Positions 26,201-39,615 of a stretch of DNA of 64,000 bases are shown in pieces. A program made the translations under genes and the position numbers. The first letter of the stretch is position 1. Each line of letters starts with the position of its first letter. Origin of the DNA: Eopsaltria australis (Eukaryota > Chordata > Aves > Passeriformes > Petroicidae); the NCBI GenBank assembly GCA_034509425.1, contig JAVTVJ010000371.1:682001-746000 (forward strand), in the 5' to 3' direction. The notes under the pieces were generated by a model. It saw nothing but the letters and a program-made list of their open reading frames with translations. It searched no databases and was not told the origin of the DNA.

Positions 26201-28695
26201 TGCTGAAAAAAAGAAGAGTTTGTGCTATATTTAAATGCAGTTCCAGTTAAACTAGTTTCAAACTGACCATGTAAAAAGGAACAAATTACTTAAAAGCCAT
26301 TGAAACTATACAATCACACTTATGCCCAGGAACTGGTCTGGTTGAGCACTGTAACCGAGTGAGAACATAAGCTGGAATTTGGCTTTCAAAAAATGCTTTG
26401 GTTCCTGTTTACATGGACTAGACAGTTCTGTTGAAACTCAGTCAGCTGGAATCAGGTTTGAACAGGCTGAATTCAAACCTGATTTGGAGCACGGCTCAAA
26501 GCCCACTTCTTCAGGTTGCAGTACTTTAAAAAAACTAGTGCAAATGGCATCTTATCACAGCATTGCAAACATGCAGTGTTCCTCTCCTTGTCCAAATACG
26601 GTTGCCATCAAGTCACACCACAAGGAAGGAATATGCAGCAATCAGTCAGCTGGAACAGCTCAACCTACAGAAGTTCTTTATTTTACCACAGCAGGAAAGG
26701 CACTCTGGACACAGCAGGCTCAGTAAACCCTCAGCTCCACTTTTCTTTCTGGAGCGGTCCACTACTCCTCTTTGACAATGCAAATCCACTCTGACAGTAG
26801 CAATATATGCAGCTGCCTTAAACAAGGAAACAAAGAAAAACTCACCTAAGCAAAAAACAGGAGTATTGGCTCATTACATGAATTAACTTCAGCAGACAGA
26901 CTTCGTTTTCTCCCGTATCACAACTCTGTAGCTGTCACTACTCTTTCAGAAGCAAATGCCACTTTACAGAATAAAGGCTCTCCTGCCTCTGTATTATGCT
27001 GGTTCTCAAATGAACTGTGCTTTTGTTGGGTATCCACTGACTCATTACTGGAAGTTGACCTTCCAGTGGTTTTCATCTTAGAGGGTTCCTGCAGATGGCA
27101 AAGAAACAGGCTGCATGTTCCATTGTCCCACTTGCTTTCAAGGGAAGAGTCATTCAGTAGTTAATCTAACAGTACATCAGGGCGCATCTCCAGTTCTTCT
27201 CTTCCAGTCCTTTCAAGTCAGGATGGCTGAAATCTAAGAATGGAAATCTCAAAGCTCACCAGGAAAACACATCCTTAACTCCAAAGTCTCTCCTGCTTCC
27301 AGACAGACTTGTTCTTTCCCATCCAACACCTGCCTCTCATATACCACTCCTTCTCCAGTTCTTGACACTTTAGTCAAATGAGGCAGCCCAAGAGACTAAG
27401 TGGCAGAAACCTGCTTTCTATTGTGCACTCTGAAAGGTCTGTACTACCCGTGTCTTGGTACTAATGAAGCCAAAATATCTTAGTTTCAAATCAAAGCTGA
27501 AATGCAGGGCATGAATAGATTTCTAGTCCCCCAATTACTCTAGCCCTTTTTTAGCAATTGGATGAGTACCTCCCCTTTTTGTCCATGAAGCCCCTGTGGT
27601 ACACTGGACAGGTGACCCCTCCACTACAGGACCAAAGCAGATGCACTCACGTTTTACATTGCTCTCCCAGTTTCTCTGCAGAACATTTTCCAGGATCCTG
27701 TTTTACCATCCTGCTTTATCTGGCTAAAGTTGCAATTATAGTCTTACTGAAGAGATTCTACTCAAACTTTTGAGAGTTTATAGATAACAAAGACCTACAG
27801 CAGAGATGGATCTTGCTGCACATTGCTACTCTTTTAGTTTTTCTCATAGTATGCTTGTTACAAAATTAATGACCAAGGCATAGGCCAACATACATCCTGA
27901 CTGTAAAAATATTTTCCATCGTAGGATTCCATTTGGTTCCAGCTGAAAGCCTTCACAATGCTAGACTATCTGTATAAGGAGAGAAATCAGACACAAGAAC
28001 TTAAAATGCTAGACAGCACCTTTGTCTAAGCAGGAATATTTCTGTATGTACTGAATCCCACACCAGCCTTTTTTTGCCCAAATGTCCCTCCTGCTTCCTC
28101 TACCCCAAAGGCTTGACTGGAACACCTGTAATTGAGTGTTCAGGATGACTACTGTTTATTGCACTGTTCCCATAACAGCCTCGGAAAGACATGCTTCATT
28201 TCAGTGACCTTCCCCTTTGGTAAAGTCTGCTTTGTGACTTCACTTCTTGAGCTTAGAGATCCTGCTTTTACTGAAGGGATGCTAATCATAGTCAAACCTC
28301 CGGAAGAGATTCTATCCTGCAATGCAAGTTTTGACATTGGAACTGGGAATTTGTGTCTTTATGGTGAAGCTGGTTTACACAATGAGCAGTTCTCTTAACT
28401 TTCTCACAGCCCCAAAGAACACTCTCTGCAAAAAGGGGAGAAAAGATCTGTAGCACCCAGAAACTTGTGATGCCTCTTCAGTTTCTATTATAGCACTTTA
28501 TTAGTTTATTTTAACAGAAGATATCCAATATAGCTGTCTCAGTGTCTGACTAGTTGTTTAGAATAAAGGTAATCTCACTTCTCTTTCAACCTGGTCAGGT
28601 TTATAGTACATCCTGTTTTCTGTGCCTATCCCTTTCTCTTCTCCCTTCCTGCTTAATTGGCCCCTTCCAATCCCACCACATGTAAATACATTTCA

Positions 28696-28720
28696 GTAGT
28701 GCAATGCAGTGCAGTGCAGT
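28696..28720. repeat. Five-base tandem repeat (GCAGT)n
   Basis: Five units, GTAGT-GCAAT and then GCAGT three times. On the mRNA strand it reads ACTGCACTGCACTGC, giving overlapping TGCACTG heptamers. Confidence 0.85.
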
Positions 28721-31655
28721 CATACTTAGTGCAAAAATAAAAAGCCTTATCCAGACCAAAAAAGCACAAACTCCCTGCCCACCCCACCCAGCCCCCAAGA
28801 AATCAGCTCTCAGTAAAAGTGTATGAATGCCCCCAAACAAAGGGGGATTTGCAGTCTCCCAGCCACACTTCCACATGCCTAATTTTCTCTCCTCCCTGTT
28901 GACGTGGAGATCTCATTAACAGATAGGACATTTACCAAAAACAAAGTCAAATGACAGAAATCAGAAAGGAGACAAGCCATTGTTTGGGGGCTGCAGAAAG
29001 AGGGAACTAAATGGATACAGCAAAAAAAGGTCAGTAGTGGTTTTACACAAAGTTGTCTGATGCAAACTTAGCATGGGCACAGCTTGCAAAGGGCATATGT
29101 AAGTGTGGATAAAAAAACTAAAAAGCTTCCCTGTTCCAAATATACAGTCCCTATTTTAACAGTGACCAAGCTAAGGTTCTGTAGTGCAATTAACTTTTCA
29201 AAGTGGCAGCTCTCTGTGGCCACCCTAAAACAATTGGACAGATCAACACTAACTTCAGTTTTCTCCTGCTCACGTAGGCACACATGTGCATGAACAACTC
29301 CCTCCTCCATCCTGCAAATACTTGGGGATATATATATATAAAGTATTTTTTTCAAAGCCCATCTAGGGCTATGGTGGGAAAAGCAGGAATTTTAATGACA
29401 GGCATATAAGCTCTTAGGTACTTCAAAATGAAAACTTAAAAGGAAAACAAAATAAAGCTCACTAATTACAAAGGCAAGCAGGTTACTGAATCCCAGTCAG
29501 AGCATACCTCCTCTAGCCCATCTCTTTTGACAAAATAAAACATCTGCCAGGGCTTGCCACTCGTTAAGATATCACTTGGGAAAACACAACAAAGACTTTG
29601 GAGTATTCACCAGTTTGGAGGTTATAACTTCAATTTGGACAGCCACAAGAGCCTCCATCAAACTGTTGTAACTAGTGGAAAGGAGTGTGGGGAACCACTA
29701 AAACAGTGTAAGAGGCCATAACAGGGAAGGAGGAGCAAGAAAGGGAAATGTATGGAAAATGGAACACATCAGGGCAATGCTGCTGCTGCTGTACTAATCT
29801 CACTGTAATTGCTCAGTATATAGAGGAATACTGCATGCTGCTTCATTTGGGCTCAGGCACATACTTCTTTGCCTTCCGCCTCTTCTCTCACTCCCAGTCC
29901 CTTGCTGAAGACGGCAGCCCACCCCAGATGTAAACAAAAGCAAATACCAACAGATAAACCAAATTACAACCAAGAATCAATTTTCTCCTTTTTCTTTCTC
30001 CTGCAAAGATACTGTGTCCTTCGCTCTAGGCAGGTATACTGTTTCATCCACACGCACAGAAATAAGGAAAGAACCAAAGAGAAATAACCTAAATAGGGCT
30101 GCAAGGATCCTGAATATCTACCTCTAAACCAGGAAAATGCCAGGCTGCAAGGACTTTTGCTATTTATCTTTACGAATGAACCCATAATGAAAATAAAGAG
30201 CACGCAATGGAATCTCTAGGCATGGCAAAGACAGCACCCAGACCCACCCTCCCTGGGTGCAGAGGTACAGTGGTGCATCCCATGCCCGAGCATACATGAG
30301 ACACAGAACGAGTAACACTTGGCAGCTGTTCTGTAAAGTCTACAAACTTCAATTAAGCCACTACAATCAGCAGCAGTTTTTTGCTGTTCAGCTTCATGTA
30401 CTTCAAGGGGGTCCTACTTTTTTGCTGAAATGCTGTTCACACTATCTATTCTCCTGCACACCCAATGCAGTAGCACTCCTAAAAAGTCTGCCAAAAAGTT
30501 GGATGCATAGTCTGAATTTGCAGTTATGTAATCAGATACTATAAAGAAACATGAGTATGTGACCACCATAACAGGAAAGGTATGGCCAGACCAATTCTGG
30601 GAAAAGCAGTCAGAAATTGGAATCAACTCCAAATATCCAATACAAATATCCAAATGCTTTTACATTGTTTTGGCAATAGAAAAGTGACACATCAAGGGTG
30701 TAAATTAGGGAAGAGGGATTGCTGTGAATCATGTATCTACACTAGCTGTTGGGGCTCGCTATTTAATTATTTAAGATAAACACACAATCATCAATCAAAC
30801 CCAAAGAAAGACTCAAAGCTATTTAGGACTCTCTGAACAAAGCAAGTTCCAAGCCTTGGTTCAAAGAGAAGCAACTGTCTTGCTCTGTAGGACTTCTTTG
30901 AATTAAGGCTCCCAGCAAGGAGAGACTATGTAATCACATAGCCCTTAACACAAGCAGAATCTGCCTGGTGGAGTGAAATCAAATCTTGAGACATTTTTAT
31001 TAGGACTAAAATCTTTGGGCAGAAACATGCTAAATATTGGGGAACAGTCCCGTGGCATCTTAAATAATGTATATGAAACTATTTTTTAGGACTATAGCCT
31101 TCTGTAGGACTACATATGCTTTCTCTGTCAGAGAAAATGGACTCCAGTCAAGAAAAAGGCACGCGAGTCCTGTCTGCAGAATTTGGCCCATAGAGTATTG
31201 GTCCAATCAGTTTTCAGGGTTAAGCATGGACCTCACTGATGCTGACAAGAAAAGTCATGCCGTATGTCCTGCCTGAACTGAGCAGCCTTTTTATATTATG
31301 TTTGACAAACAAAAGCTCATTATGGGCGGAGTGAATGGGAAACCACTAATTTTCCACTTCAATTCATTGTAAGAATTTCTTTGAACCTGAACTTTGGAGC
31401 AAGGATCAGGGAACTGATTGTTCAGAACATACAAAATTGGGAATAAATTCCAGATTTAAAGGACTCCTATGAGTTTCACAGCAGTCCAAACTACATCCTG
31501 GCATTAGGACAGAGGAACCAGGACACCCCAAAAGACAATGAAGCTTGTTGAAGATACTTGTGGAAAAGTAATTCTGACTCCAATAATTGTGGTGACACTT
31601 CTTTCACCAATAAATAGGAACTACAAATTTTTTACAAGTTATTCATACCTCAAAG

Positions 31656-31673
31656 AAAAAAAAAAAAAAAAAA
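31656..31673. repeat. A18 homopolymer
   Basis: Eighteen A on the plus strand, which is a U-run in the ZBTB20 transcript. Confidence 0.9.
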
Positions 31674-31769
31674 GAGCAGCAGCAGATACTGGAGATTCAG
31701 TCTTTTCCTCTAAGTGGCACAGGTGAAGAGCAAGTCCCTTGTATGGAGTTCAAGCATCTCCCTCTCCTG

Positions 31770-31818
31770 GGAGGCCCCCTGTCTTTGGTGAAAACACCCC
31801 CAAAGTGGGGGGCTCTCC
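31770..31818 (-). other. GC-rich stem-loop in the ZBTB20 3'UTR
   Basis: Three helical blocks pair in register: GGAG (31770-31773) with CTCC (31815-31818), GCCCCC (31774-31779) with GGGGGC (31808-31813), and CTTTGG (31783-31788) with CCAAAG (31800-31805). They enclose an 11-base loop. The hairpin stands out in an AT-rich UTR. No known RNA family is recognised. Confidence 0.6.
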
Positions 31819-34800
31819 TCTTATTTAACCTTGCAGCAATGAGCTTTAAAATCCCTTTCTGTCCCAGCACAGTAGCACAGAGCAACATTCTCTTAGTACA
31901 AGGTTCTCCCTCTCGTGGCGACACTGTTACTTACTTCAACTGTTGTGTTCCTCAAAAGCTGTACAAAACAGAAAAGAAGTGCAAAAAGGAGCTGAGTATA
32001 AATGCTGCCAACCACAGAAACGTGAGACCATTGCTTGCATTAGTCCTGGAATTCTACTTGGTCAACAAGGAGATGGAAAATGAAACTCATAATGAAAACT
32101 GTATACTAGAATAAAGCTAGTATTTGGACAGAGTCTTTCCTTGATAATTATATCATTCAAGGAAAGTTACCAATGCAAGAATCTATAGAACTGTAAAGTT
32201 GATACCACCTCCTGTTTTCTCTCTCCTTAGAAAAGCAGAAAATATGCACATGTGAAATGAGTTTCTTAGAACATCACAATTCTCAAGATAAGTATTTCTT
32301 CAGAGAATGAAAAAGAAAGGATACATGTTCAAAAAAAGCAAGATTTCTGGAATCACAAATGACTGACTGTCTTTTATGTAGAAGATATGTTAAAATAGTG
32401 TTCACCAGCTGATTATTTTGTTAGTTTCACTTTCCCTTAGGCAATTGTATCTGTACACACTGCGTTCTAAAAGTACAATCTCTAGTGTGGATAATCTACC
32501 TGTTTGGTACCATCCTGTTTGTAAAACCACTTCTTAGCCTAAAAATATAAACTGTAAACTGTATAACATGCAAAATGAATTGAGGTGTTTAAAAAAGCAT
32601 TAGGAAAAATAAAAGGCAACAAAGAAATTAAATCAAGAAACACATTAAACTAGTATTTATGCTAAATGAATTACTGAACCTTACAAAGGATTAGCAGGGC
32701 AAGTGTGGAATGGGTACGCAGCCATTTAAATGATCTGGTATTCTCAGTCAAGTGAGAACACTCTCTACAAAAATATGTATGATTCAGCATTCAGTCAAAG
32801 GAAAAGGCAAAGAGCATGGTCAGAAAATGTGGACCACTGAATCAGCACTCTGTTGCAGCAGCTAACTGGATTTGGGAAATGGCACCTGTTTGGCTTAATG
32901 GGACAAGCCCATCCTTCATGTAATAGAGTAATCTAGTTTTGTTACCTGCGTAATTAATATTAAGAGGATAGTCTCCTCCTTCCCTTACAAATGGGTATAC
33001 ATAGAGTAAAGAAAAGCCAGACTTAGAAATCACTGCTGGAAGACCATAACTTTTAAACCGCAAGTAGAAAGAAAAAGAATGTGGTAGTGGCCTCCACGTA
33101 CGTGCAAATGGCAGATGACAGGAGACTGTAAGGAATCAAGCCGGCACTTGATGATTCCCATTCTTGAAGTTCTTATTTTAATATCCCAAGCTGTGGCATA
33201 GATAACTCTTCTCACTCCAAAATAACTTTACTGGTTTGCAGTGACACAGATTTGCTCATTCTCAGTGAAAACAGTTTGTAACTGATGTGACCATCTCTCA
33301 TTTCTTCCAGTCTTCACAGCTGGGAGAAACGAGACAAAGTGAATACCTCCTCTACAACCCTCATCCACTTGATTTTAGAGATTTTAATCTAGGAATGATA
33401 TGTTATCGGCCAAAGGAATGAAGATTAGCTGAATTACGTGTACCTGAATTAGAAAAGCAAACATAAATTTCCATGCTCTCATGTTTGCACTCTTACTAAT
33501 TTTGAATCAAGACTTGCTGTCTGGGCCATCTGTTGCAAGACGAGAATCTAGAAAGGACACCCAAAGTCTTGAGGCTTGGGTGTCAATCAGCTGTTCCTGG
33601 GCTATTTGGATCTAGATGTTGACACACCCCTAGTAACATCTTTTTCAGCAGTTCTGTGGACAATTAAAGTCCAGCAGGACTGACCCAAAATTCAAAACCA
33701 ACAGAAATGTACTACAAAGATGGTAAAGGGAACATTCACCTAGAGAAACTTATGAACTTAAACTAAAACTTTCAGAGGTTGTTTTCATTTGAAAAAGGGG
33801 AGATCAAGTGGATAAGTAAGGATCCAATTGGAATATATTAATAGTTGTGGATGGAGGTATTTCTTATTCAATTCCTGGCCACATTCTGTGTAACTATACA
33901 GAGAACAATGTTTCTTCTACCCCACCCAAGTGCAGAGGATAATTTTAGGAAATCTTAAAACTTTAAAGAAATAGGATTTGGAAGGAGTGAAAGACCACTT
34001 TCGGCATCTTTCTCCAAGGCTAGGAATGGAAGAGGAAAGTCTGACATATACTTTTACAAATGAAGTAACAGGACATCTTAGAGCTAATAGATAACCTTAT
34101 TTGTTTTGATTAATTATTCTTCTGATATGAGAGGGTAGCAGGGAACAATCTCTAATTTTTTGTAGAGCCTAATACTGTTTTACCTTTTCTTTAAAAAAAA
34201 TTACTTTTCTACATCTTACTACATAGAGATTTTAAAAAAGCCTGAAAAAATGCTGGTAAAGACAATAAAGAAGCCAATAATATGAAAAAGCACAATAGAG
34301 CTGTAATAATTATTGGTAAATGCTTCAAATAGCTGCAGCTGTTGATTGGGTTGTGAATGATACATGTGAAAAATTATTTTTCTATGATTGTAGGCAGATG
34401 CAAAAGTTAAATGATTATACTATGTATATATATTGATATAGAATTGCTATATATATTGTGTACTGTATGTTCTAGCTTTCAGAAATACTGTATTGTAGTG
34501 TACTGTACTTAACTAAGCAGATCTAAATAGCAACTTGTCATTTTCCACGAAGTCACTAGTACTGTTAACAAAAACCAAAAAGTCTATTTTCTCCAGTAAA
34601 AGAAATACATACTGTTACAGTCACAGACATTTTGACTATAGAGAGACAATGTACATTTAACCAAAGGAAAACCCCAAACCAAAATAAAAACCTCACCCCA
34701 AAATCAACCAGCCAAAACTGTTGCATTATTGACTTATTCAAAAGGGGAAGGGATATGCCACCAATCTAAGAAGAAGAATATTTACTCACATTTTTATGAC

Positions 34801-35938
34801 TGAAAATGAAAGAAGAAAGATATCCCCCTAAATCTTTAACTACCCTTTCTGGAACAAGGAAAATCCCCCTGTCAGGCAAAAGACTTAAAAAAATAAAATT
34901 ATGCTTTCAGGGCCAGCATAATACCAAAATAGGCAGCTGTAGTTAAATATAATTATTCATCCCACTAACTAAATGGGTGCAAAAAAATGAGTTCTAGAAA
35001 TCCTGCTGCTCTCATGGATTACATACTGAATAATCTTACTGACCAATTTCTTCTCCTCCTGAATATCTGCTGGTCTTCTAGACACACTAACCATGGTCCT
35101 GAAAAGACTTTGGCAAAGACCAAGGGAGAGAAAGTAACTTGTTATTTATTAGTGACTGCACATTTGGAATGGATCATTCAAATCACAGGTAAAGATAATT
35201 CATAATCAACATGTTTCAGAGTATGTGAGGTGGGGAAAGAGCTGTTTGACATGGTGCTTTGAAAACTAGAGACTCCAGACCTGGAATATTTTAGAGCCTA
35301 TCAGTATATTGTGCTGCTATTTAAAGGCTTGGTAATTGTTTACTGTTCTCTTTAAGGGAGCAAACAGGCAGGTTATTTGGCTTGGATTTTATTCCTTTGT
35401 CAGGTAAACATGTTGAAATTCAACGGAAATGAGTGACTGAACTCAACAGTGTTGTTCCAGGGCTGTCATCCCCCGTGGATACCTCTCTCTGCTAGTGAAG
35501 CCTGCTGAAATGGGCTCTTTTATTTATTTTGTGGCTGAAAGACCACATAAGGCTCTGAGAGGCACACTTCAGCCTTCCCTTCAGAATGGGTACTTGCAAA
35601 AATATAGTGGACCAAATTTGGGTGTCATATTTTCAGTGATGACAAACATCTAATTTGGGCAAACATCCAACTAAGAGCATCTGGCTAACAGAATGCTTTT
35701 TAAAAATGTATGTGTGCATATACAGTGTATGAGTACTGTACTTGCTTTTCATTAGAGTAATGTACCAATGCTCCACGGTTAATGCTGTAATCCTTGTTTC
35801 ATCTAAAGCCGTCCCTGCATCTAAACCTTGCATGTCCACACACTCAATTAGCAACCTGTCTGTAAAGCCAGGAAGAGATAACTGGCTGTCCCTGAACATG
35901 CACACATCCACACGCACACTCAGACATACAACTGCATG

Positions 35939-35968
35939 CACACACACATACACACACACACACACACA
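35939..35968. repeat. (CA)n microsatellite
   Basis: Fifteen dinucleotide units with one TA interruption. In the mRNA this is a UG repeat, a type of site bound by CELF and TDP-43 proteins. Confidence 0.92.
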
Positions 35969-37069
35969 GGCCATATAATTTGATTTTACTCAAAGAACCC
36001 AGAGGTACCAACAGCCTATGTGACAAATGAAAGTAAAGGACTAAATGGCAAAAATTAAAATAAAGTTGGGCAGTTGGGTGAATGTAATCCTGCTTCTTGA
36101 ATGCGAAGGTCCTCTCTAATCAAGCATATATTCAACATGAGGGCTGAACTTCTAGGGGGCTTTATAAGGTTTAATGAAGAATATGGCAATATCCACGTAG
36201 CAAAAAGAGAAACAGAGAAATTTTACAGCTTGAAGAAGGCTCAAGTGTTAATAAAGTTTGCATGAGGAGTGAAATCAAGAATGTCCATATGGGCTGAACT
36301 GGGTAGAAGTTCTCACGTGTGATGGGATATTGGCAGTTCTTTTGTTTGTGTAATGGTATCGCTGCAGCAAAAGAATATTTTTAGAATATGCTTTTCTTAT
36401 AAGGAATCACAGCAAAACTATTCAAAGGGGCTATATTTATCTGCAGTGACATGCATGCAATCCCAAAAGTGCCAATACAGGTTGCACCAATAGAAATTCA
36501 GAACCGAATCTGTCACGTGAAAGTAGCTTTTCGCTGGATTTTCTCTCATGAATTTCACTGGCATTGGAGAGGCTGGAGTCAAATCACACAGCCTTACCCC
36601 TCTATTATTCATTTGATTTAGGAAGAGCATTTACCTTCCAGTGTTTTACAGGGAGCTGATGCCAAACAACCCAATCAAAAGTAGATCACTTTGGAAGAGG
36701 AACAAACTTGGAGCTGTAACTGAAGGTAAGAAACGGAAGCACCATCTAATATGAAGAGACAACTATGCCTCACTAATGTTCCTTTACTTCTTCCCTACCC
36801 TTTCAAAGAGGAAAACACGACGCATTTTGTAAGAAGGGAATGTTTTAGATGAAACTTTGCTGCAGATACCAAACATAAGGACACTCCATACTGCTCATAT
36901 GCATTTCTGTTTTAAAGCAATTGTCTATGAGGCTGTAGTGTATTCAAGCCTGTAGTGTGTTTACTTCCCAAGGAAGTATCTTAATGCTCTTTGCTTTTTG
37001 AAAAATAGTTGAGGACAAATGTGTAAACTGGGGTTAAAATACAGTTAACAAAGTGTTCAGAAGGCTCCA

Positions 37070-37445
37070 CAGAGGGATCTGGAGAAAAGGAGGTTGAAGA
37101 GAAACCTGATCACTCTCTAAAACTACTTGAAAGGAGATCGTAGCCAGGTGGGGATCAGTTTCTTCTCCCATGTAACGAGTGACAGGATGAGAGAAAATGG
37201 CCAGAAGTTGTACCAGGGGAGGGTTAGATTAGATATTAGGAAAAATTTCTTCACTAAAACGGAGGTAAAATTGGAACAGCCTTCCCAGGGAAGTGGTGGA
37301 ATCTCTGCCTTGGAAGTGTTCAAAAAGTGTGGATGTGGCACTTGGGGATGTGGTTGAGTGGTGAGCTTGGCAGAGCTGGGTTAATGATTGGACTCGATGA
37401 CCTCAGAGGCCTCTTCCAACATTAACAATTCCATGATTCTATGAC
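37070..37445 (+). mobile_element. CR1 LINE 3' fragment inside the ZBTB20 3'UTR
   Basis: It begins at GGGATCTGGAGAAAAGGAGG, typical of the region after the CR1 reverse-transcriptase frame. It passes through TTAGATTAGATATTAGGAAA, CCAGGGAAGTGGTGGAAT and GGACTCGATGACCTC, and ends CCATGATTCTATGA. It is antisense to the ZBTB20 transcript and 5'-truncated, with no coding capacity left. Confidence 0.93.
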
Positions 37446-38351
37446 TGGTTTGCTTACCTCAGTGCTACACACCTTTTCCTACAGGAAACATGAAGAGTTT
37501 CTTCGGGCATGTGTGGCTGTGCACAAAAATCACAGTTCACTGACTTCAGGGAAAGTGAGTGAAGTTCATGTAGGTATGGTAGTGAAACTATGATCGTGTG
37601 TAATATGAAGAATTGTCTTATAGCAGCAGGACCCTGCTTATCTTGAACTGGCCTCTTTTATTTTAAAAGGTATTAATGAATAACTCTTGGGGAAATTGGC
37701 ATTTAAAAACCATGACTTACTTTTCTCCTGATGTGACTTTGGTAGAATGATGTGTAGAATATATTCTACTCCTTTTATTTTAAAATAAATCTAGAAACTC
37801 CGTAGTTGAGTTACCAATTACAGCATGAATAGTGAATTAAAGCACATTATGGGTTCAATTTACTTTTTAATCTTATTCACAGTCTATCAGACAATTCTGC
37901 TTCTCCTGTACTTGGACTGTCTTAATGTCTGGGAGTCAAACACTACTGCAGAGGCTAAAATGCAAAAAGATCAGCAATATTGCTAAATATATAATGAAGA
38001 CATATCTATTAATAGTTAACTTTGCATTTTTTATTAGAAACATAATTTAAAAATCAAAATTATCTAATAGTATCCTAGTAATTATAAACATTAACTCAGA
38101 GAGGATATTTGTCCAGATACTGGCAGACCTACACAGGGAAGTAATTTTTTTGTTCACCAAAATTTTCCATTTGTGGAACTCTGCTCTTCCCACCTTAGTT
38201 ATTCCTGATCTATAGCAGAGGGGTAACAGAAATAAAAACAATGAATGCAAAGTATTTTCGCTATTCTTAGAGGCACTAATCTAATTGATTAGTTATCTGC
38301 ACTGGGAATAATTAGATGGATATATACTAATACCTAACACATCTTGTTTCT

Positions 38352-38359
38352 TATTTACA
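38352..38359 (-). promoter_or_regulatory. Candidate Pumilio response element
   Basis: The minus strand reads TGTAAATA, matching the UGUANAUA consensus of Pumilio proteins, inside the probable 3'UTR. A single octamer can occur by chance. Confidence 0.25.
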
Positions 38360-39276
38360 TATGTTCTTAGAAAAATAAAATTAAGATTCCCCCTTGTGTT
38401 GCCTTATAACAATAGGTCTAAGAGAGTTAAGTATTCTTATTTTTCAACAGTTTTTCTCCCTTGTGGACCAAATTTCTCTGTATTATGCTAGAGAAGGCAT
38501 AACCCACATTTTTGTTTTGTCAGTCTGAAGAATATGCACATACCTAAAACTCTCTCCATATTTCCCAGCTTAGTGATCTGTGAAAATATGGGGGCTTCTT
38601 TGCTCTGGCTGAATTGAATTGGATCACTGAGTAGCTTTAAAGGGAAATTGCTGAGAGCTTATTACTTCTTGCATGACAAATAAGGTAAATAGCAGCAAGA
38701 ACACTAACTTGGTGTGGCCAAAACCAGCCCCTGTGGATGTGTATTCAGCATCAGGCCACCTTCATACAGGTGCTTGTCTCACTGGCCATGCTGTAGACAA
38801 CACTTGGCATTTTCAGCACCTGCCTCCCTGCAAGGCCTTTCTTCCTGCATTTGGTTTCTGTCAGCAGGACTGTCAAGTGCAGGGAAAGGCATTTACAAAC
38901 TCAAGATTCCAGACTTAATACATTAGCTGTAGTCTCCCTCATAAGCCTTTTTTTCAGCAAAATTCTGGTTGCTTAGGGGCCAGATGAAGACAAACCTTCT
39001 GGGAGAAGAGGAGCCTCAAAACTTCTCAGGGCCAAGTTCTCATCACACTATACCGCCTTCATGAATTTTCACAGCCAGTATAAAAACAAATCAGGGAGTG
39101 TGAAAAGCAGCTATTTTGCTTCAGAATGATCAGATACTGCTTCAGTTAGGCTACCTGCTGACTCTTTACTATCATGTTTATTCCAATGGCTCAGAGGAGC
39201 TGGGTGCTGAATTGAAAGGGTTGATTACCAAGGCCTAGTCTTGTCACAACAACCACCAGGTGCTAATTTGATATTA

Positions 39277-39615
39277 TCATAGAATTATAGAATGGTTTGG
39301 GTTGTAAGGGTCTTTAAAGATCATCTAGTTCCAATCCCCCTGCCATGGGCAGGGAACCTTCCACTAGACCGTGTTACTCAGAACCCCATCCAGCCTCGTT
39401 TTGAACATCTACAGCCTGCACCTTTTCTGGGCAACCTGTTTCAGTGTCTCACCACCCTTGTCATAAAGAATTTCTTCCTAATATCTAATCTAAACCTACA
39501 CCCCGTCAGCTTAAGGCCATTTCCCCCAGTCAGCATGCCCTTGTAACAAGTCCCTCTCCAGTCTTCTTGTCAGGTTCTGGATGATTTACCTGGACCTTTC
39601 TCTTTTCCAGGCTGA
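39277..39615 (-). mobile_element. CR1 LINE 3' fragment inside the ZBTB20 3'UTR
   Basis: On the plus strand it opens TCATAGAATTATAGAATGG and then TTTGGGTTGTAAGGGTC. It continues through TTTCTTCCTAATATCTAATC to the region near TTTTCCAGGCTGA. It has the opposite orientation to the copy at 37.1-37.4 kb, about 1.8 kb away. Confidence 0.92.

Noticed and set aside
21996..31162. Three miR-124-type GTGCCTT heptamers on the mRNA strand (21996-22002, 26697-26703, 31156-31162)
   Set aside because: One to two copies of any heptamer are expected by chance in 27 kb, so three copies are not evidence of regulation.
31743..32114. 123-codon plus-strand frame at 31.7-32.1 kb
   Set aside because: It is antisense to the UTR and passes through the GC-rich hairpin. 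No homology is recognisable, so it is treated as a chance frame.
34420..34470. AT-rich near-palindromic stretch as a possible microRNA hairpin (human mir-568 lies near the end of ZBTB20, from memory)
   Set aside because: I could not establish a convincing continuous stem or a match to any microRNA, and TA-rich DNA gives such pairings by chance.
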